64,000 bases of DNA from Streptomyces collinus Tu 365 (GTDB lineage Bacteria > Actinomycetota > Actinomycetes > Streptomycetales > Streptomycetaceae): positions 5,910,170 through 5,974,169 of the forward strand of contig NC_021985.1 of the NCBI RefSeq assembly GCF_000444875.1, in the 5' to 3' direction. The translations under genes were made by a program, and so were the position numbers. The notes beneath the pieces were generated by a model. It searched no databases, was not told the DNA's origin, and saw nothing but the letters and a program-made list of their open reading frames with translations. This document shows positions 9,201 through 17,319 of this stretch, piece after piece. How positions within the stretch are numbered: the stretch's first letter is position 1; every line of letters begins with the position of its first letter.

Positions 9201-9303
9201 CGTGTGCCTCTCCTCTGGTGGGTACGGAGAGGAGCTTGCGCCGAAAACCTGACAGATTCCGTCAACATTTGCGCGAGATCCGCGACGGCGCGATCCTGGG
9301 CCC

Positions 9304-10281
9304 GTGAAGTCCGACCGGCTGCTGTCGATCCTGCTCCTCCTGCAGACCCGGGGCCGGGTCCCCGCGCACGAACTCGCCGACCGGCTCGAGGTGTCGGTGC
9401 GCACCATCTACCGGGACGTCGAGGCGCTGTCCGCCTCCGGCGTGCCCGTGTACGCCGAGCGCGGCCGCCACGGCGGCATCGAACTCCTCGCCGGATTCCG
9501 CACGGACGTCACCGGCCTGACCGCCGACGAGTCCCGCGCCCTCTTCATCCTGGCCGCGCAGGGCGCGCACGCCGCGCTCGGTCTCGACGCGGCTCTCGGC
9601 TCGGCCCTGCGCAAGGTGATGGCGGCCCTGCCCGCGCCGCACCGGCCCGCCGCCGAGGTGACCAGCCGCCGCATCCTGGTCGACGCCACCCGCTGGCGCA
9701 GCGGCCCCGGGCGGTCCGTCGACCTCCAGGTGCTCCAGGACGCGGTCTTCGCCGACCGCCGGCTGAGGGTGAGCTACCGGCACAGCGGGCAGCGCGAGCC
9801 CCGCACGTACACCCTGGACCCCTACGGCCTGGTCGCCAAGGCCGGGGTCTGGTACCTGGTCGCCGACCGGCGCGCGGCCCCGCGGCTGTTCCGCGCCGAC
9901 CGGGTGCGCTCGGCGCGGCTGCTCGACGAGCCGGTCCGGCGCCGGGCCGGTGTCGAACTCGCCGACGTCTGGGAGGTGCTGCGCCGCCAGGTGGAGGAGC
10001 GGCCCGAGGGCGCGATCGACGTCACGGTGCGGGTCCGCCGCGAACGCCTCGACATGTTCCAGCGGATGGTGGGGGCCCTGCTGACCGAACTCCCCGCGGA
10101 CGACGGGGAGGGCGACTGGGCCGTCGTCCGGCTGTCCTACCCGGCGCTGCGCGCGGTGCGCCAACTCCTGGGCTTCTCCGACCAGGTGGAGATCCTCGAC
10201 CCGCCCGAGGCCCGCGCCGAACTGCTGCGCGCGGTCGGCTCCGTCACGGCCCTGTACCAGGAGGCGGGCCGCGGGGAGTGA
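9304..10281 (+). CDS. HTH/WYL-domain transcriptional regulator
   Basis: 325 residues. The N-terminal winged helix (SDRLLSILLLLQTRGRVPAH, then SVRTIYRDVEALS) is of the DeoR/HTH_11 type. The middle and C-terminal parts form a WYL ligand-sensing domain (LDPYGLVAKAGVWYLVADRR) followed by a WCX-like extension. WYL regulators bind small ligands or nucleic acid and often repress a neighbouring gene. The GTG at 9304 opens the gene 103 bp from the divergent MDMPI-like gene, its likely target. No clear operator was seen in the gap. Confidence 0.88.
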   Translation: MKSDRLLSILLLLQTRGRVPAHELADRLEVSVRTIYRDVEALSASGVPVYAERGRHGGIELLAGFRTDVTGLTADESRALFILAAQGAHAALGLDAALGSALRKVMAALPAPHRPAAEVTSRRILVDATRWRSGPGRSVDLQVLQDAVFADRRLRVSYRHSGQREPRTYTLDPYGLVAKAGVWYLVADRRAAPRLFRADRVRSARLLDEPVRRRAGVELADVWEVLRRQVEERPEGAIDVTVRVRRERLDMFQRMVGALLTELPADDGEGDWAVVRLSYPALRAVRQLLGFSDQVEILDPPEARAELLRAVGSVTALYQEAGRGE

Positions 10282-10337
10282 ACCCGCGGGTGCGCGGGGG
10301 TGGTTGGGTCGCGCTGAAGCGTGCCCGACCGCGACCG

Positions 10338-10362
10338 CGGACGTGGCGCGAAAGCGCGTCCG
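10338..10362. terminator. Hairpin between convergent WYL and TetR genes
   Basis: Imperfect stem CGGAC...GTCCG enclosing GCGC-GAAA-GCGC, with a stable GAAA tetraloop. It sits 57 bp after the WYL gene stop and just past the TetR gene stop. There is no U-tract, so termination is inferred from position and stem only. Confidence 0.45.
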
Positions 10363-10369
10363 GAGCGCG

Positions 10370-10999
10370 TCAGTCCAGCCAGTGCCGGCGGCCGATGGTG
10401 ATGAGCCGCAGCTGCCGGGTGGCCAGCTGGGCGACGCGCTCGCGCTCGCCGTCCTCGGGCGAGTCCAGCGTCTCCAGGAACAGGGAGGCGGTGATGAGCA
10501 TCTGGTCGACGTAGAGATGCGCGAGCATCAGCAGGTCCTCGTCGTTCCACCCCTCCGCCTGCGGGTCCTTGGCCAGCTCGGCCTTGACCTCCTCGGCGAA
10601 GCGCGCCAGTTGGGCGCGAATGGCCTCACGGACCGGCTGGACTCCGCCATGCCGTTCACGGGCGATGAAGCGGACGTGTGCGGGGTACGCGTCCACGTGA
10701 CGGGCGATCAGTTCCACGGCGCGTGTGATGCGCTCCTCGCTGTCGCCCGCGGTGGACACCGTCGTCCGCACCATCGGGTGAAGGCTGCCCAGCGCCTCGT
10801 CGACCAGGGCCACTCCGAGGTCGGCGGTGGAGCGGAAGTGCCGGTAGAAGGCCGTCGGGGCGACGCCCACGGCACGGGTGACCTCGCGCAGTCCGAGGCT
10901 GCTCAGGCTCTGTTCCTCCAGCAGCGCGAGCGCCGCGTCCAGGAACGCCTGCCGGGTCTTCTGCTTCTGGGCCTGCCGGACGCCGAGGGTGTGACTCAT
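10370..10999 (-). CDS. TetR-family regulator of the FabR/DesT type
   Basis: 209 residues. The whole protein resembles FabR/DesT, repressors that sense acyl-CoA or acyl-ACP composition and set fatty-acid desaturation: GVRQAQKQKTRQAFLDAAL, the HTH LREVTRAVGVAPTAFYRHFR, and the C-terminal signature LRLITIGRRHWLD (E. coli FabR ends with a comparable LRMISKG segment). The ATG at 10999 is adopted; a TTG at 11014 is also in frame. The divergent region carries three AACAACTGTT-like boxes. No desaturase is adjacent; the divergent genes encode two small membrane proteins. The sub-family call is from pattern memory and fairly firm; the effector is inferred. Confidence 0.82.
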   Translation of the reverse strand: MSHTLGVRQAQKQKTRQAFLDAALALLEEQSLSSLGLREVTRAVGVAPTAFYRHFRSTADLGVALVDEALGSLHPMVRTTVSTAGDSEERITRAVELIARHVDAYPAHVRFIARERHGGVQPVREAIRAQLARFAEEVKAELAKDPQAEGWNDEDLLMLAHLYVDQMLITASLFLETLDSPEDGERERVAQLATRQLRLITIGRRHWLD

Positions 11000-11009
11000 C
11001 TCTCCAGTT

Positions 11010-11090
11010 AACAACTGTTCTCTGAAATTGCAAAGCCGTGGAAAGGGGTAGACTCGAAGTCAGTGAACAACTGTTACTACAACTGTTCAC
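11010..11090. promoter_or_regulatory. TetR operator cluster (AACAACTGTT boxes)
   Basis: AACAACTGTT occurs at 11010-11019 and again at 11066-11075, with a third box ACAACTGTT at 11080-11088. Each is a near palindrome (AACA-AC-TGTT), and the last two form a larger inverted repeat GTGAACA...TGTTCAC over 11063-11090. DesT/FabR operators have a similar GTGAAC...GTTCAC form. The position between the divergent TetR and the small membrane gene suggests autoregulation and control of both directions. Confidence 0.65.
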
Positions 11091-11143
11091 CCAAGCTTCA
11101 CACAGGCCATACACGAGGCATCTCTGAGGGGGGATCCCATCCC

Positions 11144-11311
11144 ATGCTGTTCCTCGTCGCCGCACTCATGCTGCTCGGTGTGGTGCTGGGCACCGTCGCC
11201 CACGCACCCCTGACCTTCACCGCCGTCGCGGCCGCCGTCATCGCCGTCTGGCTCGGCGTCTTCGCGATCCGCGAGCGTCACGGCCGCCGCCGGCACCCGT
11301 CGGCCCACTGA
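11144..11311 (+). CDS. Small membrane protein (55 aa)
   Basis: 55 residues with two predicted membrane segments: LFLVAALMLLGVVLGTVAH, and a second from about residue 25 ending in VWLGVFAI. A strongly basic tail (RERHGRRRH) would sit in the cytoplasm. The ATG at 11144 follows GAGGGGGG about 12 bp upstream. A start at 11063 is also in frame, but it would place the operator boxes inside the coding region. No known domain. It lies downstream of the TetR operator cluster and 32 bp before another small membrane gene, so the two are probably one unit. Confidence 0.65.
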   Translation: MLFLVAALMLLGVVLGTVAHAPLTFTAVAAAVIAVWLGVFAIRERHGRRRHPSAH

Positions 11312-11343
11312 CCGTCCGTCACGACCTCAAGGAGCTGAGCACC

Positions 11344-11619
11344 ATGCAACTCACCGCACCGGCCGCGGGCCGCAGCACCGAAAGCCGCCCGCGCGACCCC
11401 GACGGCATGGCCGTCGCGTCCTTCATCCTGGGCCTCCTCGGCCTGCTCGTCCTCAACCTCTTCCTCGGCCCGATCGCCATCGCCCTGGCCGCCGTCGCCC
11501 TCTGGCGCGGCACGTCCCGGCGCGGCCGCGCCTGGCTCGGCCTGACCCTCGGCGTGGCCGACCTGGTCGTCCTGCTGGTCTCCATGGACCTGTCCCACAC
11601 GGTCTCCTGGAGCCTGTGA
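11344..11619 (+). CDS. DUF4190-like small membrane protein (91 aa)
   Basis: 91 residues. A polar N-terminus is followed by two membrane segments (AVASFILGLLGLLVLNLFLG and around LGLTLGVADLVVLLVSMDL) with the Trp/Arg linker ALWRGTSRRGRAWLG between them. This is the pattern of DUF4190 proteins, common in actinobacteria and of unknown function. AAGGAG lies 9 bp before the ATG. It is probably co-transcribed with the 55-residue protein under the FabR/DesT-like TetR. Confidence 0.75.
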   Translation: MQLTAPAAGRSTESRPRDPDGMAVASFILGLLGLLVLNLFLGPIAIALAAVALWRGTSRRGRAWLGLTLGVADLVVLLVSMDLSHTVSWSL

Positions 11620-11704
11620 CGCCCCGCCGGCGCCCCGAGGACGACGGGGCGAAGCCGCCCGGCACCGCTCCCGCCGCGGGCAGGCCCGTAGAATCGGCCG
11701 CACC

Positions 11705-12874
11705 ATGGCTTACCTCGACCACGCCGCGACGACCCCGATGCTCCCGGAGGCGGCGGAGGCGCTGACCGCCCAGCTGAGCATCACCGGCAACGCGTCCTCC
11801 CTGCACGCCTCCGGCCGCCGGGCCCGCCGCACGGTCGAGGAGTCCCGCGAAACCCTGGCCGAGGCGCTGGGCGCCCGCCCCAGCGAGGTCGTGCTCACCT
11901 CGGGCGGCACCGAGGCCGACAACCTCGCGGTGAAGGGCCTGTACTGGGCCCGCCGCGACGCCGACCCGGCCCGCACCCGCATCCTGGCCAGCCCCGTCGA
12001 GCACCACGCCGTCCTCGACGCCGTGCACTGGCTCGGCGAGCACGAGGGCGCCACCGTCGAGTACCTCCCGGTCGACTCCTACGGCCGCGTCCACCCCGAG
12101 GCGCTGCGCGAGGCCGTCGCCCGCGACCCCGACGACGTCGCCCTGGCCACCGTGATGTGGGCCAACAACGAGATCGGCACCATCCTGCCGGTCCGCGAAC
12201 TGGCCGCCGTGGCCGCGGAGTTCGGTATCCCGCTGCACGCCGACGCGGTCCAGGCCTTCGGCCAGGTGCCCGTCGACTTCGGCGCCTCCGGCCTCGCCGC
12301 GATGACCGTCTCGGGGCACAAGATCGGCGGCCCGTACGGCATCGGCGCGCTGATCCTCGGCCGTGAGTACACCCCCGTACCCGTGCTGCACGGCGGCGGC
12401 CAGGAGCGCCACGTCCGCTCCGGCACCCTCGACGTCCCCGCCGTCGCCTCGTTCGCCGTGGCCGCCCGCCTCGCCGCCGAACAGCGCGAGTGGTTCGACC
12501 GCGAGATCGGCGCCCTGCGGGACCGGCTGGTCGACGCCGTGCGCGAGGCCGTCCCGGACGCGATCCTCGGCGGCGACCCGGCCCCCGGCGGCCGCCTCCC
12601 CGCCAACGCGCACTTCACCTTCCCCGGCTGCGAGGGCGACTCCCTGCTGCTCCTGCTGGACGCCCAGGGCATCGAGTGCTCCACCGGCTCGGCCTGCACC
12701 GCGGGCGTCGCCCAGCCCAGCCACGTCCTGCTCGCCACCGGCACCGACCCGGACCTGGCCCGCGGCACCCTGCGCTTCTCCCTCGGCCACACCTCCACGG
12801 AGGCCGACGTCGAGGCCGTCGCCAAGGCCATCGGACCGGCCGTCGAGCGGGCCCGCGCCGCCGGCCTCACCTGA
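11705..12874 (+). CDS. Cysteine desulfurase (IscS/NifS class)
   Basis: 389 residues. A PLP enzyme that takes sulfur from cysteine as a persulfide. The PLP-binding His-Lys is in VSGHKIGGPYG (Lys206). The persulfide-forming Cys331 is in CSTGSACTAGV, a short loop of the class I (IscS/NifS) type. EHHAVLDAV and the cofactor-contacting ANNEIGTI are present. mnmA lies 0.8 kb downstream on the same strand, separated only by an antisense amidase gene. The enzyme is therefore the probable sulfur donor for 2-thiouridine at tRNA position 34, though it may also serve other acceptors. Confidence 0.94.
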   Translation: MAYLDHAATTPMLPEAAEALTAQLSITGNASSLHASGRRARRTVEESRETLAEALGARPSEVVLTSGGTEADNLAVKGLYWARRDADPARTRILASPVEHHAVLDAVHWLGEHEGATVEYLPVDSYGRVHPEALREAVARDPDDVALATVMWANNEIGTILPVRELAAVAAEFGIPLHADAVQAFGQVPVDFGASGLAAMTVSGHKIGGPYGIGALILGREYTPVPVLHGGGQERHVRSGTLDVPAVASFAVAARLAAEQREWFDREIGALRDRLVDAVREAVPDAILGGDPAPGGRLPANAHFTFPGCEGDSLLLLLDAQGIECSTGSACTAGVAQPSHVLLATGTDPDLARGTLRFSLGHTSTEADVEAVAKAIGPAVERARAAGLT

Positions 12875-12939
12875 CCACGCTCGCTCCGGCGCCCGGGAAG
12901 ACGCCGGGTGACGCGGCGGGGAGGCGGGTCCAGGCGGGT

Positions 12940-13614
12940 TCAGGCCGCCGAGGGCCCACGTACGGCGCGGACCAGCCGCAGGTACCGGTCCCAGTCCCAG
13001 AACCGCCCCGGGTCCGTGTGGTCCGTCCCCGGCACCTCCACGTGCCCGACGATGTGCTCCCGGTCCACCGGCATGCCGTAGCGCGCGCATATCGCCGCCG
13101 TCAGCCGGGCCGAGGAGGCGTACATCGCGTCCGTGAAGGAGGAGGCGTCCTCCACGAACCCCTCGTGCTCGATGCCGACACTGCGCTCGTTGTACGCCCG
13201 GTTCCCCGCGTGGAACGCCACGTCCAGCTCGCGGACGAGCTGGGTGATCCGCCCGTCCCGGCGCACGACGTAGTGCGCCGCCGCCCGGTGCGCCGGGTCC
13301 TGGAAGACCTTCACCGCCGACGCGTAACCGCCCTGGGTGACATGGACGACCACCCGGTCCACCGGGTAGTCGTCCGGCCGGTCCGCCCGCCGGTAGTTCG
13401 CCGCCGACGCCGGCACCCAGCGCGCGCCGCGGAAGTCGACCGCCCCCGCCACCCGGGGCTTGTCCACGCCGGGCAGCCGCCACCACAGCCGGGACAGCTC
13501 GTCGCGGGCCAGCGCGGCGCTGCCCACGGCGGCCGCGGCCCCGCCGATCAGCAGGGCCCGCCGCCCCAGCCGGCTGTCCCCGTCCTTCGCCGCCACGTCC
13601 TTCGAAGCCCCCAT
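12940..13614 (-). CDS. N-acetylmuramoyl-L-alanine amidase (Amidase_2), Tat-type signal
   Basis: 224 residues. The N-terminus SRLGRRALLIGGAAAAVGSA has twin Arg and a hydrophobic stretch, suggesting Tat export. The rest is an Amidase_2/PGRP-like zinc amidase: first His ligand in DRVVVHVTQGGYA, then AHYVVRRDGRITQLV, SVGIEHEGF, and the HIVGHVEVPGTDHTDPG block with the further ligands. It cleaves the lactyl-Ala bond of peptidoglycan. The gene lies antisense between the cysteine desulfurase and mnmA and diverges from mnmA over 60 bp. Confidence 0.88.
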   Translation of the reverse strand: MGASKDVAAKDGDSRLGRRALLIGGAAAAVGSAALARDELSRLWWRLPGVDKPRVAGAVDFRGARWVPASAANYRRADRPDDYPVDRVVVHVTQGGYASAVKVFQDPAHRAAAHYVVRRDGRITQLVRELDVAFHAGNRAYNERSVGIEHEGFVEDASSFTDAMYASSARLTAAICARYGMPVDREHIVGHVEVPGTDHTDPGRFWDWDRYLRLVRAVRGPSAA

Positions 13615-13674
13615 GTGATCGCCAACGGATATCCGGCGGACCCGGTTCCCACGCCCCCGTACCCTGGAAGGGCT

Positions 13675-14805
13675 ATGACTGACACCCCGCAGCGCACCCG
13701 TCCCCTCCGCGTCCTCGCCGCCATGTCCGGCGGCGTCGACTCCGCCGTCGCCGCCGCGCGCGCCGCGGAAGCCGGTCACGACGTCACCGGCGTCCATCTC
13801 GCGCTCTCCGCGAACCCCCAGTCCTTCCGCACCGGCGCGCGGGGCTGCTGCACCATCGAGGACTCGCGGGACGCCCGGCGCGCCGCCGACGTCATCGGCA
13901 TCCCGTTCTACGTCTGGGACCTCGCCGACCGCTTCCGCGAGGACGTCGTCGAGGACTTCGTCGCCGAGTACGAGGCCGGCCGCACCCCCAACCCGTGCCT
14001 GCGCTGCAACGAGAAGATCAAGTTCGCCGCGCTGCTGGACAAGGCGCTGGCCCTCGGCTTCGACGCCGTGTGCACCGGTCACTACGCGCAGGTCGTCCTC
14101 GCGCAGGACGGCACCCGCGAGCTGCACCGCGCCTCCGACATGGCCAAGGACCAGTCGTACGTGCTCGGCGTGCTGGACGAGCGGCAGCTCGCCCACGCGA
14201 TGTTCCCGCTCGGCGACACCGTCACCACGAAGGACGAGATCCGCGCGGAGGCCGAGCGCAGGGGCCTCGCCGTCGCCAAGAAGCCCGACTCGCACGACAT
14301 CTGCTTCATCGCCGACGGCGACACCCAGGGCTTCCTCGCCCGGCGCCTCGGCAAGGCGGAGGGCGACATCGTCGACGAGTCCGGCACCAAGCTGGGCACG
14401 CACGAGGGCGCCTACGGCTTCACCATCGGCCAGCGCAAGGGCCTGCGGATCGGCACCCCGGCCGCCGACGGCAAGCCCCGCTACGTCCTCGACATCTCCC
14501 CGGTGGACAACACGGTGACGGTGGGCCCCGCCGCCGCCCTGGACGTCACCGCGCTGACCGCCGTCAAGCCCCGCTGGTGCGGCACCGCGCCGACCGCCCC
14601 CGCCACCTACACCGCCCAGCTCCGCGCCCACGGCGGCGAGACCGAGGTCACCGCGGCACCGGTCGACGGCGAGCTGCGGGTGACCTTCACCGAGCCGGTG
14701 CGCGGCGTCGCCCCGGGCCAGGCGATCGTGCTCTACGACGGCACGCGCGTGGTCGGCTCGGCGACGATCGCCTCGACCACCCGGGCGCCCGCGGCGGCCG
14801 TCTGA
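13675..14805 (+). CDS. mnmA: tRNA-specific 2-thiouridylase MnmA
   Basis: 376 residues. It transfers sulfur to U34 of tRNA-Lys, -Glu and -Gln. The N-terminal PP-loop ATP site is AAMSGGVDSAV. The two catalytic cysteines are Cys108 in NPCLRCNEKIKF and Cys210 in SHDICFIADGD. The tRNA-binding block MAKDQSYVL and the C-terminal beta domain (GFTIGQRKGL, then FTEPVRGVAPGQAIVLYDG) are complete. The length is normal for the family. The upstream cysteine desulfurase is its likely sulfur source. Confidence 0.97.
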   Translation: MTDTPQRTRPLRVLAAMSGGVDSAVAAARAAEAGHDVTGVHLALSANPQSFRTGARGCCTIEDSRDARRAADVIGIPFYVWDLADRFREDVVEDFVAEYEAGRTPNPCLRCNEKIKFAALLDKALALGFDAVCTGHYAQVVLAQDGTRELHRASDMAKDQSYVLGVLDERQLAHAMFPLGDTVTTKDEIRAEAERRGLAVAKKPDSHDICFIADGDTQGFLARRLGKAEGDIVDESGTKLGTHEGAYGFTIGQRKGLRIGTPAADGKPRYVLDISPVDNTVTVGPAAALDVTALTAVKPRWCGTAPTAPATYTAQLRAHGGETEVTAAPVDGELRVTFTEPVRGVAPGQAIVLYDGTRVVGSATIASTTRAPAAAV

Positions 14806-14835
14806 GGTCTTCCGCCGGGCCGCCGGCCCGGGCAC

Positions 14836-15618
14836 TCACCCCGCGAAGAACTCCGCCAGCGCGGGCCCCAGGACGTCCGGCTCCACCATGTGGGTCTGTC
14901 CCTCCAGGACGCGGTACGTCCCCCGGGGCACCGCCTCGGCGACCGCCCGGCCCGCCTCGCGCATCCACTCCGGGCTCGCCCCGCCCACCACGGACAGGAC
15001 GGGCACGGAGACGGCCGCGAGCCGCTGCCGGGGCAGCAGCCCGTCGCCCATCACCGCGTCGTCGTACGCCAGGCTCGGTGCCGCGGCCTCCAGGCCGGGC
15101 CACATCGGGGACTGCCGGGCGCCCCGGATCATCTCCTCGCCGAGGCCCGTCAGCCGCAGGAACAGCTCGACGGCGTCCCCGCGCCGGTCCTCGGCGAGCG
15201 CCTTGCCCAGGTTCTCCTTGTACACGGCCTCGCGCGCGGCGCCGCCCTCCAGCAGGTCGGCGAACGGCGCCTCGTACACGGCCACCCGACGGACCGGCAG
15301 CCCGCTCGCCGCCGCCTCCAGCACCAGCGCGCCGCCCGAGGAGACGCCGAACAGCGCCGCGTCGCCGCCCACCGCCTCGATCACTGCCGCCAGGTCCTCC
15401 ACCTCGCGCTCCACCGCGTACGGCGCCGTGTCCCCGCTCTCGCCGCGGCCGCGGCGGTCGTAGACGACCGCCGTGCAGTGGTCGGCGAGCCGGGACGCCA
15501 GGGGCGCGAGGGTGCCGCCGGTGGACATCGCGCCGCTCGCGAGGATCACCGTCGGCCCCTGGCCGGTCACTTGATACGCGAGGGAGGTGCCGTCGCGGGA
15601 AGTCGTCTTCTTGTCCAT
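14836..15618 (-). CDS. Alpha/beta hydrolase
   Basis: 260 residues. The classic alpha/beta-hydrolase motifs are visible: oxyanion region ILASGAMSTGGT, VVYDRRGRGESGD, nucleophile elbow GVSSGGALVLE, acid loop SVVGGASPEWM, and the catalytic His in EGQTHMVEPDVLGP. No signal peptide, so it is cytoplasmic. The substrate is unknown. The gene is convergent with mnmA and may be co-transcribed with the DUF427 gene 37 bp upstream. Confidence 0.86.
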   Translation of the reverse strand: MDKKTTSRDGTSLAYQVTGQGPTVILASGAMSTGGTLAPLASRLADHCTAVVYDRRGRGESGDTAPYAVEREVEDLAAVIEAVGGDAALFGVSSGGALVLEAAASGLPVRRVAVYEAPFADLLEGGAAREAVYKENLGKALAEDRRGDAVELFLRLTGLGEEMIRGARQSPMWPGLEAAAPSLAYDDAVMGDGLLPRQRLAAVSVPVLSVVGGASPEWMREAGRAVAEAVPRGTYRVLEGQTHMVEPDVLGPALAEFFAG

Positions 15619-15655
15619 GCCGTTGCAGACTGCCGTACGCCGCGGAAATCAGCGG

Positions 15656-15979
15656 TCACGACACGTCGGCCTCGTAGAAGCAGAGGTGGTCCTTGATCTC
15701 CGCCACCTCCGGCTTCGGATCCGGGTAGGCCCACGCGAGGTCGGGCGCACCGGGCAGCGACCAGTAGGAGGCGGTGCCCTTGAAGGGGCAGACGGTGTGC
15801 GTGTCCGACGGGGTGAGCAGCTCCAGGCGGACGTCCTCGGCGGGGAGGTAGTACCGCGGCGGGCAGCCCGTCTCGCGCAGCACGAGGGCGCGGTCGGTCT
15901 CCGCGAGCACCTGGCCGTCGCGCACCACGCGCACGTGCCGCTCGCTCTTCTCGATGGTGATCGTGTGTCCTTGGGCCAT
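15656..15979 (-). CDS. DUF427 domain protein
   Basis: 107 residues. The sequence AETDRALVLRETGCPPRYYL followed by CPFKGTASYWSL is the hallmark of the DUF427 family, small beta-rich cytoplasmic proteins of unknown biochemistry. The ATG at 15979 fits the family start (MAQGHTITIEKS). It diverges from the LOG-like gene over 51 bp and lies upstream of the alpha/beta hydrolase on the same strand. Confidence 0.85.
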   Translation of the reverse strand: MAQGHTITIEKSERHVRVVRDGQVLAETDRALVLRETGCPPRYYLPAEDVRLELLTPSDTHTVCPFKGTASYWSLPGAPDLAWAYPDPKPEVAEIKDHLCFYEADVS

Positions 15980-16030
15980 ACAGGGACAGCGTCCGCGGGC
16001 CCCGACTTCTTCCCACGTACGGTGGAGGAC

Positions 16031-16570
16031 ATGAACATCTGCGTCTTCCTGTCCGCCGCCGACCTCGACGAGCGCTACACCCGCCCCGCGCGCGAGTTCG
16101 GGGAACTGCTCGGCAAGGCCGGCCACACCCTCGTCTGGGGCGGCTCCGACACCGGTCTGATGAAGGTCGTCGCCGACGGTGCGCACGGGGCGGGCGGCAG
16201 GCTGCTGGGCGTCTCGGTGGAGTTCCTGGCGAACAAGGCGCGGCCCGGCACGGACGAGATGATCGTCGCCGCCGACCTCGCCGAGCGGAAGAAGCTGCTG
16301 CTGGAGAAGGCCGACGCCGTGGTGATCATGGTGGGCGGCACCGGGACGCTGGACGAGGCCACCGAGATCCTGGAGCTGAAGAAGCACGGCCGGACCGAGA
16401 AGCCGGTGGTGCTGCTGAACACGGCCGGCTTCTACGACGGCCTCGCCGAGCAGTTCCGGCGCATGGAGGAGGAGGGCTTCCTGCCCCGGCCGCTGGCGGA
16501 GCTGGTCTTCGTCGCCGAGGAGCCGGCGGGCGCGCTGGCGTACCTGGAGGAGCGGCTCGCCGCCCGGTGA
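16031..16570 (+). CDS. LOG/TIGR00725-like SLOG-fold protein
   Basis: 179 residues. A Rossmann-type SLOG fold related to LOG cytokinin phosphoribohydrolases. The first glycine motif is WGGSDTGLMKVVADGA, and the second is MVGGTGTLDEATEIL, where the family PGGxGTxxE motif has Val in place of Pro. The catalytic Glu is retained. Family members cleave ribose from nucleoside monophosphates, but many bacterial ones are uncharacterised and the single substitution makes the exact activity uncertain. The ATG follows GTGGAGGAC. Confidence 0.82.
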   Translation: MNICVFLSAADLDERYTRPAREFGELLGKAGHTLVWGGSDTGLMKVVADGAHGAGGRLLGVSVEFLANKARPGTDEMIVAADLAERKKLLLEKADAVVIMVGGTGTLDEATEILELKKHGRTEKPVVLLNTAGFYDGLAEQFRRMEEEGFLPRPLAELVFVAEEPAGALAYLEERLAAR

Positions 16571-16586
16571 TGCGAGCATGGCGGGC

Positions 16587-17276
16587 ATGGCTACTCATGT
16601 GATCACCGGGGCCGGTTCCGGCATCGGCGCGGCCGTCGCCCGCCGGCTGCACGCGCGCGGGGACGAACTCGTCCTCCACGCGCGCGACGCGGGACGGGCG
16701 AAGGAACTGGCCGCCGAGTTCCCCGGCGCGCGCACCCTGGTCGGCGACCTCGCCGACCCGGACAAGCTGTCCTGGGCCTTCTCGCACCAGACGCTTCCGG
16801 ACCGGGTGGACTCGCTCCTGCACATCGCCGGTGTCGTGGACCTCGGCGAGGTCGGCGAGCTGACCCCCAGAGCCTGGCACCACCAGCTCAACGTCAACCT
16901 GGTCGCGCCCGCCGAACTGACCCGGCACTTCCTGCCCCAGCTGCGCACCACGCGCGGCCATGTGATCTTCGTCAACTCCGGCTCCGGACTGAACGCCCAC
17001 GCCGGCTGGTCCGCCTACGCCGCCTCCAAGCACGGCCTGAAGGCGCTGGCCGACTCCCTGCGGGAGGAGGAGCACGGCAACGGCGTCCGCGTCACCTCCG
17101 TCTACCCCGGCCGCACCGCAAGCCCCATGCAGGCCAAGGTGCACCAGCAGGAGGGCAAGGAGTACGACCCGGGCCGGTGGATCGACCCCGAGTCGGTGGC
17201 GACGGCCCTCCTGATGGCCCTGGACCTGCCCGGGGACGCGGAGGTCAACGACCTGACGGTGCGTCCCGGCCGCTGA
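16587..17276 (+). CDS. Short-chain dehydrogenase/reductase
   Basis: About 229 residues. Classical SDR: cofactor motif TGAGSGIGAAVARRL near residue 6, NAG-equivalent HIAGVVDLG, catalytic Ser in FVNSGSG, and YAASKHG with Tyr and Lys. The C-terminal part (VTSVYPGRTASPMQ) matches oxidoreductases acting on small carbonyl compounds. Two Met codons 9 bp apart (16578 and 16587) are possible starts; the shorter one matches the usual family N-terminus. The gene starts 16 bp after the LOG-like gene, so the two are probably co-transcribed. Substrate unknown. Confidence 0.86.
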   Translation: MATHVITGAGSGIGAAVARRLHARGDELVLHARDAGRAKELAAEFPGARTLVGDLADPDKLSWAFSHQTLPDRVDSLLHIAGVVDLGEVGELTPRAWHHQLNVNLVAPAELTRHFLPQLRTTRGHVIFVNSGSGLNAHAGWSAYAASKHGLKALADSLREEEHGNGVRVTSVYPGRTASPMQAKVHQQEGKEYDPGRWIDPESVATALLMALDLPGDAEVNDLTVRPGR

Positions 17277-17319
17277 CCGCGGGGCACCCGGGGGCCGAAG
17301 CCTACGTAGGCTTCACCCC

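Noticed and set aside
17300..17309. CCTACGTAGG palindrome as an operator of the MetE-like gene
   Set aside because: A single 10-bp palindrome with no neighbouring regulator and no repeat; it may be chance.
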